This document shows positions 45,245-54,784 of a stretch of DNA of 64,000 nt, piece after piece (the first letter of the stretch is position 1; every line of letters begins with the position of its first letter). Source of the stretch: Gammaproteobacteria bacterium (GTDB lineage Bacteria; Pseudomonadota; Gammaproteobacteria; Pseudomonadales; Cellvibrionaceae); assembly GCA_021151835.1 (NCBI GenBank), contig JAGKWO010000023.1:46352-110351 (forward strand), in the 5' to 3' direction. Made by a program: the position numbers and the translations under genes. Under the pieces are notes generated by a model that saw nothing but the letters and a program-made list of their open reading frames with translations, was not told the origin of the DNA and did not search any database.

Positions 45245-45832
45245 ATGAAAACCTTACTTGTTTATGCGCATTTGCTCGCCGCGTGTGTCGCTGTAGGTAT
45301 TTTGTTGCTGCAGGATCTTTCCCTCGCCAAAACGCGCGGTGGCCCGTTATCAAGCAAAGCCATCCATGATTTGCGTACAGCAGCAGATATTATGTTTATT
45401 GCCCTTGTCGTGCTCTGGATTACCGGTTTGGCATTAGTGGTTGTAGGCTATCTGGAAAACCCGCAACAATATTTAATGAACCAGAAACTCTGGGCCAAAT
45501 TCACCGTTGTTTCGATACTGACCTTGAATGGACTGCTCCTGCACTACTTCAGTTTTCCGCGCGTTATTTCGCGGTGCGGATTACTCGGGCGTTCACCACT
45601 GGAACAATCACTGGTAGCAATTACCGGCGCAATATCTTCAACCTCCTGGTTATTTGCCTGCTTCCTCGGGATAGCACGCCTGTGGAATTACACCGCGGAT
45701 TATCATTTTGTCATGCTGGTTTACGCTGCACTGGTTGCCGCCGCAATCATTGTTGCTTGCAATGTTATGCGTAGCTTGCGCGCCCATGAACCACCATTAT
45801 TGACCGATCAGGTGCAAATTAAAGCCCCTTGA
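45245..45832 (+). CDS. Small integral membrane protein (CopD/DUF2269-like)
   Basis: From the ATG at 45245 the product is 195 residues with about five hydrophobic helices (YAHLLAACVAVGILLLQDL; IMFIALVVLWITGLALVVVGYL; FTVVSILTLNGLLLHYF; ISSTSWLFACFLGIARLW; LVYAALVAAAIIVACNV). The layout and the first helix with His resemble CopD or DUF2269 membrane proteins. The start is uncertain: in-frame ATGs at 45239 and 45185 also exist and no strong ribosome site is visible. Function is unknown. Confidence 0.6.
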   Translation: MKTLLVYAHLLAACVAVGILLLQDLSLAKTRGGPLSSKAIHDLRTAADIMFIALVVLWITGLALVVVGYLENPQQYLMNQKLWAKFTVVSILTLNGLLLHYFSFPRVISRCGLLGRSPLEQSLVAITGAISSTSWLFACFLGIARLWNYTADYHFVMLVYAALVAAAIIVACNVMRSLRAHEPPLLTDQVQIKAP

Positions 45833-45855
45833 TGAGTAAAAAACGGGATATGACA

Positions 45856-46275
45856 CTACAGATTTAATGAAAAATATTTAGCCTCAAACTTCATTCCTTT
45901 GTTGAGATAAAAACGGTGTGCATGTTCACGCTGCACACCGGATACCAACCGAACCTGATTGCATTGCACTTCCCGCGCATAATTACAGATCCAATCAAAT
46001 AATATTCCACCATAGCCTTTGGAACGGTAGTCAGCGGCAGTAATCAAATCTTCTACCTCAAGATATTTTCCCGTATACAACCACTCCGCCATACGCACAC
46101 CGGCTACAGCTTTGATACCACTCTCGTTAAGGTATACCAATTGATATTGGTGATTTTCCTGCATGCGAATAACCTGTTCCACGAAATCCTCCAATACAAT
46201 GTGCGGCCTTAATTCCGCCATTACCGGATAGCAATTCGCAATTGCATCAATTGTGTTGGCAAATCCAATATTCAT
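45856..46275 (-). CDS. GNAT family N-acetyltransferase
   Basis: The 139-residue product from the ATG at 46275 (ggaaat ribosome-like site) shows a GNAT core: ESGIKAVAGVRMAEWLYTGKYLEVEDLITAADY followed by the acetyl-CoA loop YRSKGYGGILFDW and HRFYLNKGMKFEAKYF. The longer open frame overlaps the PEP-CTERM gene and was not used. Substrate is unknown. It is a separate acetyltransferase from the AAC(6')-like one at 44.4 kb; similarity between them is only in the GNAT fold. Confidence 0.8.
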   Translation of the reverse strand: MNIGFANTIDAIANCYPVMAELRPHIVLEDFVEQVIRMQENHQYQLVYLNESGIKAVAGVRMAEWLYTGKYLEVEDLITAADYRSKGYGGILFDWICNYAREVQCNQVRLVSGVQREHAHRFYLNKGMKFEAKYFSLNL

Positions 46276-46327
46276 TTTATTTCCAATCCATTTTTTTAAA
46301 ATTTCTATTCTACAACCATAAATGATA

Positions 46328-46358
46328 AAGCTTGAACCCCGCACAGGATTCAAGCTTT
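46328..46358 (-). terminator. Hairpin after the PEP-CTERM gene (possible terminator)
   Basis: A perfect 10-bp stem (aaagcttgaa with ttcaagcttt) has an 11-nt loop. It begins 27 bp after the PEP-CTERM stop on the minus strand. Only a short T tract follows, so terminator strength is uncertain. Confidence 0.55.
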
Positions 46359-46384
46359 GGATACGAATTAAAATCAAATTTTTG

Positions 46385-47014
46385 CTAGCGGATTTTGCGG
46401 CGCAAGCCAACCAGGAATGCCAGGCCAAGTGCAAACATTAATGCCAGCGAAGGCTCCGGTACATGGGTGGTATCAACCTGTTGCAAAGATCCGGTCAACC
46501 AAAAAACATCAAAGCTTTGATCGGGCAACCAAACGCCTCTATCGCCGTAAATCTCAAAATTCCCGGTTTTAAGTTGGCTAAAATCAAGTGTCTGTGGTGA
46601 GGGGATATAATTTTCCGAGGGTCCATTAGGTGCATTATCGCTGAAGCTTATTTCCCAGACATCGGTAGCATAATCTTTACCTGATGATTCATAAGGAGAT
46701 TCGGTTCTAGACCAAAAACCATTAATAGAACCATTCGAATAATAGATATCAGTTTCTGTAAACGTGTAATCGGCAACGATTTCTATATCACCCACCTTTA
46801 ACGAATAACTCAATAAACTATTAAGGTGGGGGCTATCATCCGGGTCATACTTGTCATAGTCAACTTCGTACCATCCGGTTATCGCTTTGCCTTCATAACC
46901 AAAACTACTGTTTTCAACTTCACCGATAAAATGATAACGCACAGGAATTGCAAAACTACTGGCAGAAAAAATGATTAACGCAGATGCAATAAGAAAAGAT
47001 GTTAACTTGCGCAT
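46385..47014 (-). CDS. PEP-CTERM sorting-domain exported protein
   Basis: A 209-residue product with an aaggag ribosome site, a signal peptide (FLIASALIIFSASSFA) and a C-terminal sorting signal: VPEPSLALMFALGLAFLVGLRRKIR. The middle is beta-rich and acidic (YEVDYDKYDPDDSPHL), of unknown function, and resembles other PEP-CTERM proteins that start with a PVRYHFIGEV-type strand. Exosortase would process it at the VPEP motif. The required exosortase genes must be elsewhere in the genome. Confidence 0.88.
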   Translation of the reverse strand: MRKLTSFLIASALIIFSASSFAIPVRYHFIGEVENSSFGYEGKAITGWYEVDYDKYDPDDSPHLNSLLSYSLKVGDIEIVADYTFTETDIYYSNGSINGFWSRTESPYESSGKDYATDVWEISFSDNAPNGPSENYIPSPQTLDFSQLKTGNFEIYGDRGVWLPDQSFDVFWLTGSLQQVDTTHVPEPSLALMFALGLAFLVGLRRKIR

Positions 47015-47251
47015 ATAAAACTCCTTTTGTATTACCTGAATAGAAATAACAGATATATTCTATTAAACCATTATGAAATTTTTTACCGATTGTCATCTCA
47101 ACAAATTGGTGCATTGGTTGGGATGAAGTGGGAGAGTATGTAGCCAGCAGGGGAAATGCAAGTTACTTCACATTACATTGGCATTGCAGTCATCCAATGC
47201 CGCGAGCAAGCAAAAATAACGTGACTCTTATCGCATTAAAACATTTACTGT

Positions 47252-47692
47252 TCATTCCATTTCCAGCATAAACGTTACCGGCCCATCATTCACAAGGCTC
47301 ACTTGCATGTCTGCTGCAAAAATACCGGTGGCGATTTTTTGATGTTTACTACGCAATTGCGCGACAAAATAATTATAGAGTTCCTGCGCTTGTTGCGGTG
47401 GAGCGGCGGATGAGAAGCTGGGGCGCAAACCTTTTTTGGTGTCTGCAGCCAGTGTGAATTGCGAAACCACCAGCACACCTCCATCAATCTGCTGAACATT
47501 GCAGTTCATTTTGTTATCGGCATCGGCAAAGATGCGATAAGCAAGGATTTTATCGATCAGCTTATTGGCTGTTTCTTGCGTATCTGTTTTCTGGATACCT
47601 AACAACAGCAAAATACCCTGCCGGATTTCACCGACAATTTCCTGATTAACACTGACAGAGGCCGAGGTAACGCGCTGGATCAAACCTAACAT
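47252..47692 (-). CDS. dtd: D-aminoacyl-tRNA deacylase
   Basis: The 146-residue length and signature MLGLIQRVTSASVSV, GILLLLGIQKTDT and SQFTLAADTKKGLRPSF identify Dtd; the C-terminal gate motif NDGPVTFMLE (here VNDGPVTF) is intact. It removes D-amino acids (and glycine from tRNA-Ala) mis-attached to tRNA. The gene follows the AraC-type regulator by 24 bp on the same strand and may be co-transcribed by chance. Confidence 0.95.
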   Translation of the reverse strand: MLGLIQRVTSASVSVNQEIVGEIRQGILLLLGIQKTDTQETANKLIDKILAYRIFADADNKMNCNVQQIDGGVLVVSQFTLAADTKKGLRPSFSSAAPPQQAQELYNYFVAQLRSKHQKIATGIFAADMQVSLVNDGPVTFMLEME

Positions 47693-47716
47693 GGAATTTC
47701 CTGGTTAAACTAAAAA

Positions 47717-48913
47717 TTATACCGTTACCGGCTGCACTGTTTTGCGGTATTCACTGGGCGTCATACCTGCTTTTTTCTTAAACAAGGTATTAAAGGTGGC
47801 CTTACTGTTAAAGCCTACGTCCAACATAATATCGAGCATGGTTTTATCGGCATAATGGCTATCCGCTAACATGCGTTTAGCCTCTTCTACACGATAGGAA
47901 TTGATAAATTCAAAAAAATTACAATCAAAATGGCGATTGATAATATTGGATAGCAACCGCGGCTGGATGCGCAATTGCCCGGCCAGTTTTTCCAGCGTCA
48001 GCGCGGGTGTCAGGTAAGGCTTTTCCGTTTCCATATAACGACTGACCTGATCAATCAATTCCGGTTTTATTTTGTCCTTTTGATGTTCCGGCTCCTGTTC
48101 ATCCTTTATCGGCTCAGGCTCGCTATGTTGTTTTTGTTCCAATCCTTCAAACACACTTGAATGGCCCAAGCCAAAAAATATCAATACACTGACGAGCAGG
48201 AAGGTAGTGTAGTTACCCAGCAAGCCCATGGTTTCAAAATCAGTGCTGATACCAAAACCAATGGACAGGATAATCATCGCCGCCACCAGCACCGCCCAAA
48301 AGCGAATAACCAGGAAGCCAATGACAAGAATTTTTAACCAGGTTAAATCGATTTTATCGATATCAGAAAAATTGGTGCGGATGTGTTGTGTGTAACGCTT
48401 GATTTCAATCAGGCAAATTACCCCGAGGGCCACGCGGAAAATTTCGCGGAACAAGGTTACGTAATTCATCACTTGTGGCGCAAGTGCCAAATCGTATTGC
48501 TCCTGGATCGTTTTCTTATCGCTGACATCCAGGCTGTAATAAAATAGTAATTGATAGCCAACATATAAAATAAATGGCAACAAATAAATCAGGTCGGTTA
48601 ATTTCAAACGATACTCTTTATAAATTAATGACCGCGTATACCACAGCAGCAACGGCCCTTCCAGCCAATAACCAAACCCGAAGACATAAAATAAATTGGG
48701 TGACCACTCAATCGCAATATGGCGAAATTCTGCGCCGAAACTGATAAGGATATCCAGCGGAATCGCCGCTTGCTGCAACAGGAAGAAAGCGAGAAACACA
48801 TTGCGAATATAATGTTCACGTTTGATAGTTAACAATAAAAGTGCAAATAAAATGCATTGATAGGCTGTCATCAACAGCACTACATCGTGGGTATTAAAAA
48901 TAACCTCGTACAT
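47717..48913 (-). CDS. Membrane-bound AraC family transcriptional regulator
   Basis: A 398-residue protein with seven hydrophobic helices in residues 1-260 (for example LLMTAYQCILFALLLLTI, VLVAAMIILSIGFGIS), a charged linker with many Glu/Pro/Gln (about 265-300), and a C-terminal AraC helix-turn-helix pair (about 305-395; LTLEKLAGQLRIQPRLLSNII, MLDIMLDVGFNSKATFNTLFKKKAGMTPSEYR). This 7TM-AraC design is frequent in marine and plant-polysaccharide-degrading gammaproteobacteria. The signal sensed and target genes are unknown; no sugar-use gene is adjacent. Confidence 0.9.
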   Translation of the reverse strand: MYEVIFNTHDVVLLMTAYQCILFALLLLTIKREHYIRNVFLAFFLLQQAAIPLDILISFGAEFRHIAIEWSPNLFYVFGFGYWLEGPLLLWYTRSLIYKEYRLKLTDLIYLLPFILYVGYQLLFYYSLDVSDKKTIQEQYDLALAPQVMNYVTLFREIFRVALGVICLIEIKRYTQHIRTNFSDIDKIDLTWLKILVIGFLVIRFWAVLVAAMIILSIGFGISTDFETMGLLGNYTTFLLVSVLIFFGLGHSSVFEGLEQKQHSEPEPIKDEQEPEHQKDKIKPELIDQVSRYMETEKPYLTPALTLEKLAGQLRIQPRLLSNIINRHFDCNFFEFINSYRVEEAKRMLADSHYADKTMLDIMLDVGFNSKATFNTLFKKKAGMTPSEYRKTVQPVTV

Positions 48914-49106
48914 GGCAAGGGACTCCTGTAAGGCTGTACCACATTATTAGTTTTCTAATTCAGCCAGATGCGGTGGTTTTTGTTATGGCCGCATGAATTG
49001 CAGATCCGCGGTGGGGCTTATAGTGTTCCGGAATCTATGTGGTCGGGATCATACCATTGAACTAAAAAAGCCAGAACCCGATAAACCGGAAAAAATCCCC
49101 AAATAA

Positions 49107-49131
49107 AAACGGAGCCACTAAGGCTCCGTTT
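49107..49131 (-). terminator. Rho-independent terminator of pip
   Basis: A cggagcc/ggctccg stem with a 5-nt loop, flanked on the minus-strand downstream side by TTTTTATTT. It lies 18 bp after the pip stop codon. Confidence 0.85.
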
Positions 49132-49148
49132 TATACACCGGCGATATA

Positions 49149-50120
49149 TCAGGCTAATTGGTCGCCGGTTTTCAGGATTTTTTTGGCGAGGTCATCGGTG
49201 GCGCGGATCAGCGCGTCCACAATCCCCGGTTCGCGCGAGGCGTGGCCCGCTTCGCGGATAATTTGCAGCTCCGACCCGGGCCAGGCTTTGTGCAGGGCGT
49301 AGGCATTATCGAGCGGGCAAATAACATCGTAACGGCCATGCACAATCACCCCGGGAATATTCGCCAGCTTGTGTGCATCGCGCAATATCTGGTCATGCTC
49401 AAGGAAAGCATCATTAATAAAATAATGGGCTTCGATGCGAGCCAGCGATAAAGCGCGATGCGGCTCGGTAAAGGAGTCCACCACTTCCGGACTCGGCTTC
49501 AGGGTCGCGGTACGCCCTTCCCAACAGGCCCAGGTTTTGGCCGCTGACATTTGCTGGATCTGGTTTTCGCCAATCAACTGGCGATAGTAAGCACCGATCA
49601 TATCGCCGCGCTCTTCCTCGGGAATCTGCGCTACGAAATCATCCCAGTAATCCGGGAACAAACGGCTTGCCCCTTCCTGATAAAACCACAACAAGTCTGC
49701 GCGGCGACAGAGGAAAATACCGCGCAGGATCAAACCCAATACCCGTTCCGGATAGGTTTGCGCATAAACAAGGCTGAGCGTTGATCCCCAGGAACCACCA
49801 AACAAAACCCATTGGTCGATACCTAACGCCTTGCGAATTACCTCGATATCTTCCACCAGTTTTTGCGTGGTGTTGCCTTCAAGTTCTGCGTGCGGGCGGG
49901 AACGGCCGGAGCCGCGCTGATCAAAAAGAACAATACGGTACACTTCTGGATCAAAAAAACGCCGGTCATATTTACCGCAACCCGCACCGGGCCCGCCATG
50001 GACAAATAGCACCGGGATTCCATCGGGATTTCCGGATTCATCGACATACAATTCGTGGGGAGGCTCTACGGCAATTTGGTGACGCTGGTAGGGTTTTATC
50101 TCGGGATAAAAAATCTGCAT
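49149..50120 (-). CDS. pip: Prolyl aminopeptidase (proline iminopeptidase)
   Basis: A 323-residue alpha/beta hydrolase of the S33 family. Landmarks are VHGGPGAGCG (oxyanion hole), DQRGSGRS, the nucleophile elbow GGSWGSTL, the acid in GRYDVICP and the catalytic His in REAGHASREP. It releases N-terminal proline from peptides in the cytoplasm; no signal peptide is present. Length and motifs match the bacterial monomeric form. It is divergent from the WYL regulator upstream. Confidence 0.96.
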   Translation of the reverse strand: MQIFYPEIKPYQRHQIAVEPPHELYVDESGNPDGIPVLFVHGGPGAGCGKYDRRFFDPEVYRIVLFDQRGSGRSRPHAELEGNTTQKLVEDIEVIRKALGIDQWVLFGGSWGSTLSLVYAQTYPERVLGLILRGIFLCRRADLLWFYQEGASRLFPDYWDDFVAQIPEEERGDMIGAYYRQLIGENQIQQMSAAKTWACWEGRTATLKPSPEVVDSFTEPHRALSLARIEAHYFINDAFLEHDQILRDAHKLANIPGVIVHGRYDVICPLDNAYALHKAWPGSELQIIREAGHASREPGIVDALIRATDDLAKKILKTGDQLA

Positions 50121-50366
50121 AAACTCGCCTTGTTCAGATCAATCGTATATGACTGGTGCGGGGTAACGTCCACTAAAGGTAGCACAGGGCCTGCTTCAAG
50201 CACGGCATTTTCGCAAGGAAAAGCGGATAGGTGCCACATATTTTGGCGCCATGGCGGTTTATTGTTCAAAGTCGCCTATCTTTTCCCACGACATTGCCGG
50301 CACTCCTGACATAAACTGTCAGCAACTGACTATAGGCTGCCAGCATTCTTCACGAAGGAGCACGCC

Positions 50367-51158
50367 ATGCATCGCGCAGAACGCCTTTTCCAACTGACCA
50401 CATTGTTACGCAATCGCCGCACCGTATTGACCGCGAAACAATTAAGCGATCATTTGCGCGTATCCGAGCGCACGATTTATCGCGATATCCAGTCCCTGAG
50501 CTTGTCCGGCGTTCCCATCGAAGGCGAAGCGGGGGTGGGTTATCGCTTATCTCACCGCTACCAGTTGCCGCCGCTGATGTTTGATCGCGAAGAAGTAGAG
50601 GCGCTTTTACTCGGTGCGCGCATGGTGAGCAGTTGGGGCGATACCGATATGGCAATCCACGCCAACCAGGCGATCCAGAAAATTCTCGCTGTACTACCCG
50701 ACCATCTACGTCACAGCGATGAAACCCTGCCGCTCCTCGTTCCCAACATGGAAGAAGTACAAAAGTATTACACCGCCCACAGCCAACCCATGCGCGAAGC
50801 CATACGGTTGCGGCGCTGTGTGATTATCGATTACGTGCGCGCCGATGAGGCGCAAAGCTCACGTACCATTGAGCCGCTCGGCTTGATTTTCTGGGGCAAG
50901 GTCTGGACTTTGGTTGCCTGGTGCCAATTGCGGAATGACTACCGTACCTTCCGGCTGGATCGCATCCAATCCACCATCATTTCCGACCAGGGTTTTGAAA
51001 CCCACGATCAAAAAAGCCTGAAACATTTTCTCAATTTAATGAAGGAAAGATGCGAGCAGGAATCCGAAAATTTTGTCGCCGGCCAAGGCTCGCCTGCAGA
51101 ACCAGTGCACGAAGACAACCTGGCAGAAGACCTTGTAGCAGAATTAATCGACGCTTGA
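50367..51158 (+). CDS. YafY-type transcriptional regulator (HTH-WYL)
   Basis: A 263-residue protein with an N-terminal winged HTH (about 3-57, LTAKQLSDHLRVSERTIYRDIQSLS) and a WYL ligand-binding domain (about 135-220; AIRLRRCVIIDYVRADEAQSSRTIEPLGLIFWGKVWTLVAWC, then YRTFRLDRI). WYL proteins sense nucleotides or DNA damage products and often repress neighbours. Here the neighbour 37 bp downstream is tag, a DNA repair glycosylase, so control of tag or of damage response is possible (inference). A gaaggag ribosome site precedes the ATG. Confidence 0.9.
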   Translation: MHRAERLFQLTTLLRNRRTVLTAKQLSDHLRVSERTIYRDIQSLSLSGVPIEGEAGVGYRLSHRYQLPPLMFDREEVEALLLGARMVSSWGDTDMAIHANQAIQKILAVLPDHLRHSDETLPLLVPNMEEVQKYYTAHSQPMREAIRLRRCVIIDYVRADEAQSSRTIEPLGLIFWGKVWTLVAWCQLRNDYRTFRLDRIQSTIISDQGFETHDQKSLKHFLNLMKERCEQESENFVAGQGSPAEPVHEDNLAEDLVAELIDA

Positions 51159-51195
51159 TCTGGCGTTAACTCTATTAACTTCATTGGAGCTAATA

Positions 51196-51795
51196 ATGAC
51201 AAAGCAGGAAAAATGCCGCTGCAGTTGGTGCGGCGACGATCCATTGTATTGCGACTATCACGACCAGGAATGGGGTGTGCCTTTATTTGATGAGCAAAAA
51301 CTATTTGAATTCCTGGTATTGGAGGGCGCGCAGGCGGGGCTTTCCTGGATTACCGTATTGCGCAAACGCGAAAACTATCGCACGGCGTTTGATAATTTTG
51401 ATCCGGAAAAAATCGCGCGTTATACACCGGCAAAAATTGAAAAGTTAATGCATAACGAAGGCATTATTCGCAATCGGTTAAAAATCGAAAGCGCAATCAA
51501 AAATGCCAAAGCCTTTCTGGAGATGAAGAAAAACGGGGAAAGTTTTAGTGATTTTGTGTGGAGTTTTGTCAACCACAAACCGATCCAGAATAAGTTGCGC
51601 GGCATGCAGGATGCGGTGGCGAGTACGCCCGAGTCCGATGCCATGAGCAAAGCACTTAAGAAAAAAGGCTTCAACTTCGTCGGCACCACTATTTGCTATG
51701 CCTATATGCAAGCGTGCGGCATGGTTAATGATCATTTTGCCGATTGCCATCGCCACAAAGAATGCGTTGCCCTCGCCAAACAAATCGCCCGTTAA
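51196..51795 (+). CDS. tag: DNA-3-methyladenine glycosylase I
   Basis: A 199-residue protein with the Tag zinc-cysteine N-terminus (CRCSWCGDDPLYCDYHDQEWG), the ALSWITVLRKRENYR-type helix (here AGLSWITVLRKR) and the C-terminal zinc ligands HxxxC (HRHKEC). It excises N3-methyladenine from alkylated DNA. The ATG at 51196 has a ttggag ribosome site; an earlier in-frame TTG was rejected. It lies 37 bp after the WYL regulator. Confidence 0.96.
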   Translation: MTKQEKCRCSWCGDDPLYCDYHDQEWGVPLFDEQKLFEFLVLEGAQAGLSWITVLRKRENYRTAFDNFDPEKIARYTPAKIEKLMHNEGIIRNRLKIESAIKNAKAFLEMKKNGESFSDFVWSFVNHKPIQNKLRGMQDAVASTPESDAMSKALKKKGFNFVGTTICYAYMQACGMVNDHFADCHRHKECVALAKQIAR

Positions 51796-51965
51796 CTGCT
51801 GTTTTAGCCCCAGGGCTTAACATTCCTTGAATTGCCTGCCACCGGCAGGCTTGTTACCCTGCCTTCCACTATTAGAGCCAACCGCATAAAAGTTGGACAC
51901 ACCTGGCAAAAGTACATTTCACCACTTGTTTTAACCGATGGTTGTTAGCTAATTGGAGTTTATCG

Positions 51966-53093
51966 ATGAAATATTCCCTGCTGGGTGCCGCACTGTGTTT
52001 TTCGCTGGCGCTACCACTCGCTCATGCCAAACCGCTGGATGTCAACACTGAAAGCGGCACTATCCGTGTAAACACCATTGCTGAAGGCCTGGAAAATGTC
52101 TGGAGCCTGGCATTCCTTCCCGATGGAAAAATGCTGGTTACAGAAAAAGCCGGCCGTATGCGTATCGTTTCCCCGGATGGAAAATTAAGCGAACCATTGC
52201 AAGGCTTGCCCAAAATTTATAACCAGGGCCAGGCCGGTTTGCTGGACGTAGTGCTCGCACCGGATTTTGCCACCAGTAAAAAAATCTATTTCAGTTATTC
52301 CGAACCGGATGAAAAAGGCGCAAATAGCACCGCCGTTAGCCATGCCGTACTCAATGGCAATAAACTGGAAAAAGTCACACGCATATTCAGCCAAAAGCCA
52401 AAAGTGGATTCAAACAACCACTATGGTTCACGCTTGGTGTGGGCAGCGGATGGCACCTTGTTTGTAACGCTGGGCGAACGCTACAGCGAAAAAGATAAAG
52501 CCCAAACCCTGGATAACCACCAGGGCAAAGTGATTCGTATCAACGCCGATGGTACAGTGCCCAACGACAATCCTTTTGTAAAAACACCGGGTGCACTGCC
52601 GGAAATCTGGTCTTACGGCCATCGCAACGTACAAGGTGCGGCGATCAATCCGCTCAGCAAAAAACTGTGGACCGGCGAACATGGTCCGCAAGGTGGCGAT
52701 GAATTGAATATCGACGAAGCAGCCAAAAATTATGGCTGGCCGGTAATCACCTACGGCGAAAATTACGGCGGCGGAAAAATCGGCGAGGGCACGCACAAGC
52801 AAGGTATGGAGCAGCCTGTTTATAAATGGGTTCCCTCGATTGCAACGGCCGGATTTATTTTTTACACCGGCGATAAATTTCCGCAATGGAAAAATAATAT
52901 TTTGCTCACCAGCCTGAAAGAACAAACGCTGGTGCGGTTGGTATTGGATGGCGACAAGATTGTTAAAGAAGAACGTTTGTTGAAGAAGGAATTGGGCCAG
53001 CGTCTGCGCTCGGTAATACAAGGACCCGATGGGCTTGTCTATATTGTCACCGATGAAAGCAAAGGCAAGATTCTGCAAATAGCACCGCTTTAA
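51966..53093 (+). CDS. PQQ-dependent sugar dehydrogenase (soluble, YliI/Asd type)
   Basis: A 375-residue exported protein with a signal peptide (ALCFSLALPLAHA) and a six-bladed propeller of the glucose/sorbosone dehydrogenase family: VWSLAFLPDGKMLVTEKAGR, NHYGSRLVWAADGTLFVTLGER, SYGHRNVQGAAINP, GEHGPQGGDELN, and SIATAGFIFYTGDKFPQW. These enzymes oxidise aldoses in the periplasm using PQQ and calcium. Whether PQQ is made here cannot be seen. A ggag ribosome site precedes the ATG. It ends in a strong terminator, so it is a single-gene unit. Confidence 0.93.
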   Translation: MKYSLLGAALCFSLALPLAHAKPLDVNTESGTIRVNTIAEGLENVWSLAFLPDGKMLVTEKAGRMRIVSPDGKLSEPLQGLPKIYNQGQAGLLDVVLAPDFATSKKIYFSYSEPDEKGANSTAVSHAVLNGNKLEKVTRIFSQKPKVDSNNHYGSRLVWAADGTLFVTLGERYSEKDKAQTLDNHQGKVIRINADGTVPNDNPFVKTPGALPEIWSYGHRNVQGAAINPLSKKLWTGEHGPQGGDELNIDEAAKNYGWPVITYGENYGGGKIGEGTHKQGMEQPVYKWVPSIATAGFIFYTGDKFPQWKNNILLTSLKEQTLVRLVLDGDKIVKEERLLKKELGQRLRSVIQGPDGLVYIVTDESKGKILQIAPL

Positions 53094-53102
53094 TCATTGG
53101 CA

Positions 53103-53132
53103 AAAAAATTCCCGCTGCGGCGGGAATTTTTT
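53103..53132 (+). terminator. Rho-independent terminator after the sugar dehydrogenase
   Basis: Stem aaattcccgc with gcgggaattt, tgcg loop, followed by seven T. It starts 10 bp after the stop codon. Confidence 0.9.
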
Positions 53133-53172
53133 TGGCATCCAACAGACACCGCGCTTGCATGAGCTGATATCA

Positions 53173-53574
53173 ATGAACCCGGATTTATTATTTGTATACG
53201 GCACGCTGCGGCGCGCTTGCCCTACCGGCGCCCATCAAAAGTATCTGGCCGGGGCACAATTTATCGCCGCTGCACAGGTGCGCGGCAAACTGTATCGCGT
53301 CAGTTACTACCCTGCATTGGTAGTGGAAGACGATATGCAACATGCACCAGCGGTCATCGGTGAAGTATATAAGTTGACTGGCGCAGACCAATTGAGCGCA
53401 CTGGATGCATATGAAGAATGTGACTATCCCGCGCAACCGGATCAGGAATATCAACGCAAACTGCATGAAGTAACCACCGTTGCGGGCCAAAAACTACAGG
53501 TCTGGATTTACGCCTATCAACACCCGATTGCCCATTTACCCTTAATTGAATCCGGTGATTTTTTAAACCCCTGA
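53173..53574 (+). CDS. Gamma-glutamylcyclotransferase-like protein (AIG2/YtfP family)
   Basis: From the ATG at 53173 the product is 133 residues. It has the FVYGTLRRACP cyclotransferase loop, the PALVVED strand, a VIGEVYKL strand and LDAYEECDYP with the expected catalytic Glu. The fold is that of GGCT/AIG2 proteins, which cyclise gamma-glutamyl amines or act on related amides. The precise substrate is unknown. The earlier open frame uses a TTG and was not chosen. No operon partner is clear. Confidence 0.88.
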   Translation: MNPDLLFVYGTLRRACPTGAHQKYLAGAQFIAAAQVRGKLYRVSYYPALVVEDDMQHAPAVIGEVYKLTGADQLSALDAYEECDYPAQPDQEYQRKLHEVTTVAGQKLQVWIYAYQHPIAHLPLIESGDFLNP

Positions 53575-53696
53575 GATTGTCGTTCATAACCATCGCATAA
53601 ATAACTGCCCGCACACCCTCGCACTTTGCTGTTTCCAGATATACTTGCGCCCAATCACCTTGTTCACTATTGCTGCATATTGTCGGGAGTCCCTTT

Positions 53697-54719
53697 ATGA
53701 GTCGCTTCACCGCTTTGAATTACGATATAGATCCGGTATTTCATGCGGCAAACAAGCCCGTTCCTCGCATCGGTGTATTACTGGTTAATTTGGGAACACC
53801 CGATGAACCTACCAGTTCGGCATTGCGCCGTTACCTGAAAGAATTTTTATCCGACCCGCGCGTAGTAGAAATACCCCGCCTTATCTGGTTAACCATTTTA
53901 CATGGCGTTATTTTGCGCACCCGCCCGAAAAAATCGGCAGCACTTTATAAAAGTGTCTGGACCAGTGAAGGTTCACCATTGCTTGTTATCAGCAAACAGC
54001 AACAAGCCGCAATCCAGCAACAATTAGGTGACAGTTACAGTGTTAAATTGGGGATGCGCTATGGCAACCCGTCAATCACCAACGCCTTGCGTGAATTACA
54101 AAACGAAGGGGTGCGTAAAATTATTGTGCTGCCACTTTATCCACAATATGCCGGCCCAACGACCGGATCGACGTTCGATGCAGTGGCCAATGAATTAAAA
54201 AACTGGCGCTGGGTTCCCGAATTACAGTTCATCAATAATTATTGCGACCAACCGCTTTACATTGATGCACTTGCCAATTCCATACGCGAGCACATTGAAA
54301 AAAATGGTTTGCCGGAAAAAATTATTTTTTCTTATCACGGCATGCCCAAACGCTTCCTCACTGCCGGTGATCCCTATTTTTGCTTCTGCCAGAAAACAAC
54401 GCGACTGGTACAGGAAAAATTGCAATTGGATAAAAATATCTGCATCACCAGTTTCCAATCGCGCTTTGGCCGCGCCGAATGGTTGAAACCTTACACCAGT
54501 GAAACACTGGAAAACTTGCCCGGGGAAGGTGTAAAAAATATTGCTATTTTATCGCCAGCGTTCAGCGCCGATTGCCTGGAAACACTGGAAGAATTGATGG
54601 TGGAAAACCGCCACGTGTTCTTAAGTGCCGGCGGGGAAAAATATGCGTACATTTCTGCGCTAAATACCAGACCGGATCACATTTATGCATTGGCTGATTT
54701 GGTAAAACAGCGTTCGTAA
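53697..54719 (+). CDS. hemH: Ferrochelatase
   Basis: A 340-residue cytoplasmic or membrane-associated protein with ferrochelatase landmarks: GVLLVNLGTPDEPTSSALRRYLKEFLSDPRVVE, YPQYAGPTTGS, SYHGMPKRF (metal-binding His) and SFQSRFGRAEWLKPYT with the C-terminal SPAFSADCLETLEE. It inserts Fe2+ into protoporphyrin IX to make heme. The ATG at 53697 has a gggag ribosome site. Heme supply links it to the cytochrome b561 gene and bphO elsewhere in the window only in a general way. Confidence 0.97.
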   Translation: MSRFTALNYDIDPVFHAANKPVPRIGVLLVNLGTPDEPTSSALRRYLKEFLSDPRVVEIPRLIWLTILHGVILRTRPKKSAALYKSVWTSEGSPLLVISKQQQAAIQQQLGDSYSVKLGMRYGNPSITNALRELQNEGVRKIIVLPLYPQYAGPTTGSTFDAVANELKNWRWVPELQFINNYCDQPLYIDALANSIREHIEKNGLPEKIIFSYHGMPKRFLTAGDPYFCFCQKTTRLVQEKLQLDKNICITSFQSRFGRAEWLKPYTSETLENLPGEGVKNIAILSPAFSADCLETLEELMVENRHVFLSAGGEKYAYISALNTRPDHIYALADLVKQRS

Positions 54720-54784
54720 TTCAAACTTCAAAAAGCGGTATTAGCATGCGCTTTGATTTATTTTTATCCCACAAGGAGTTACCC

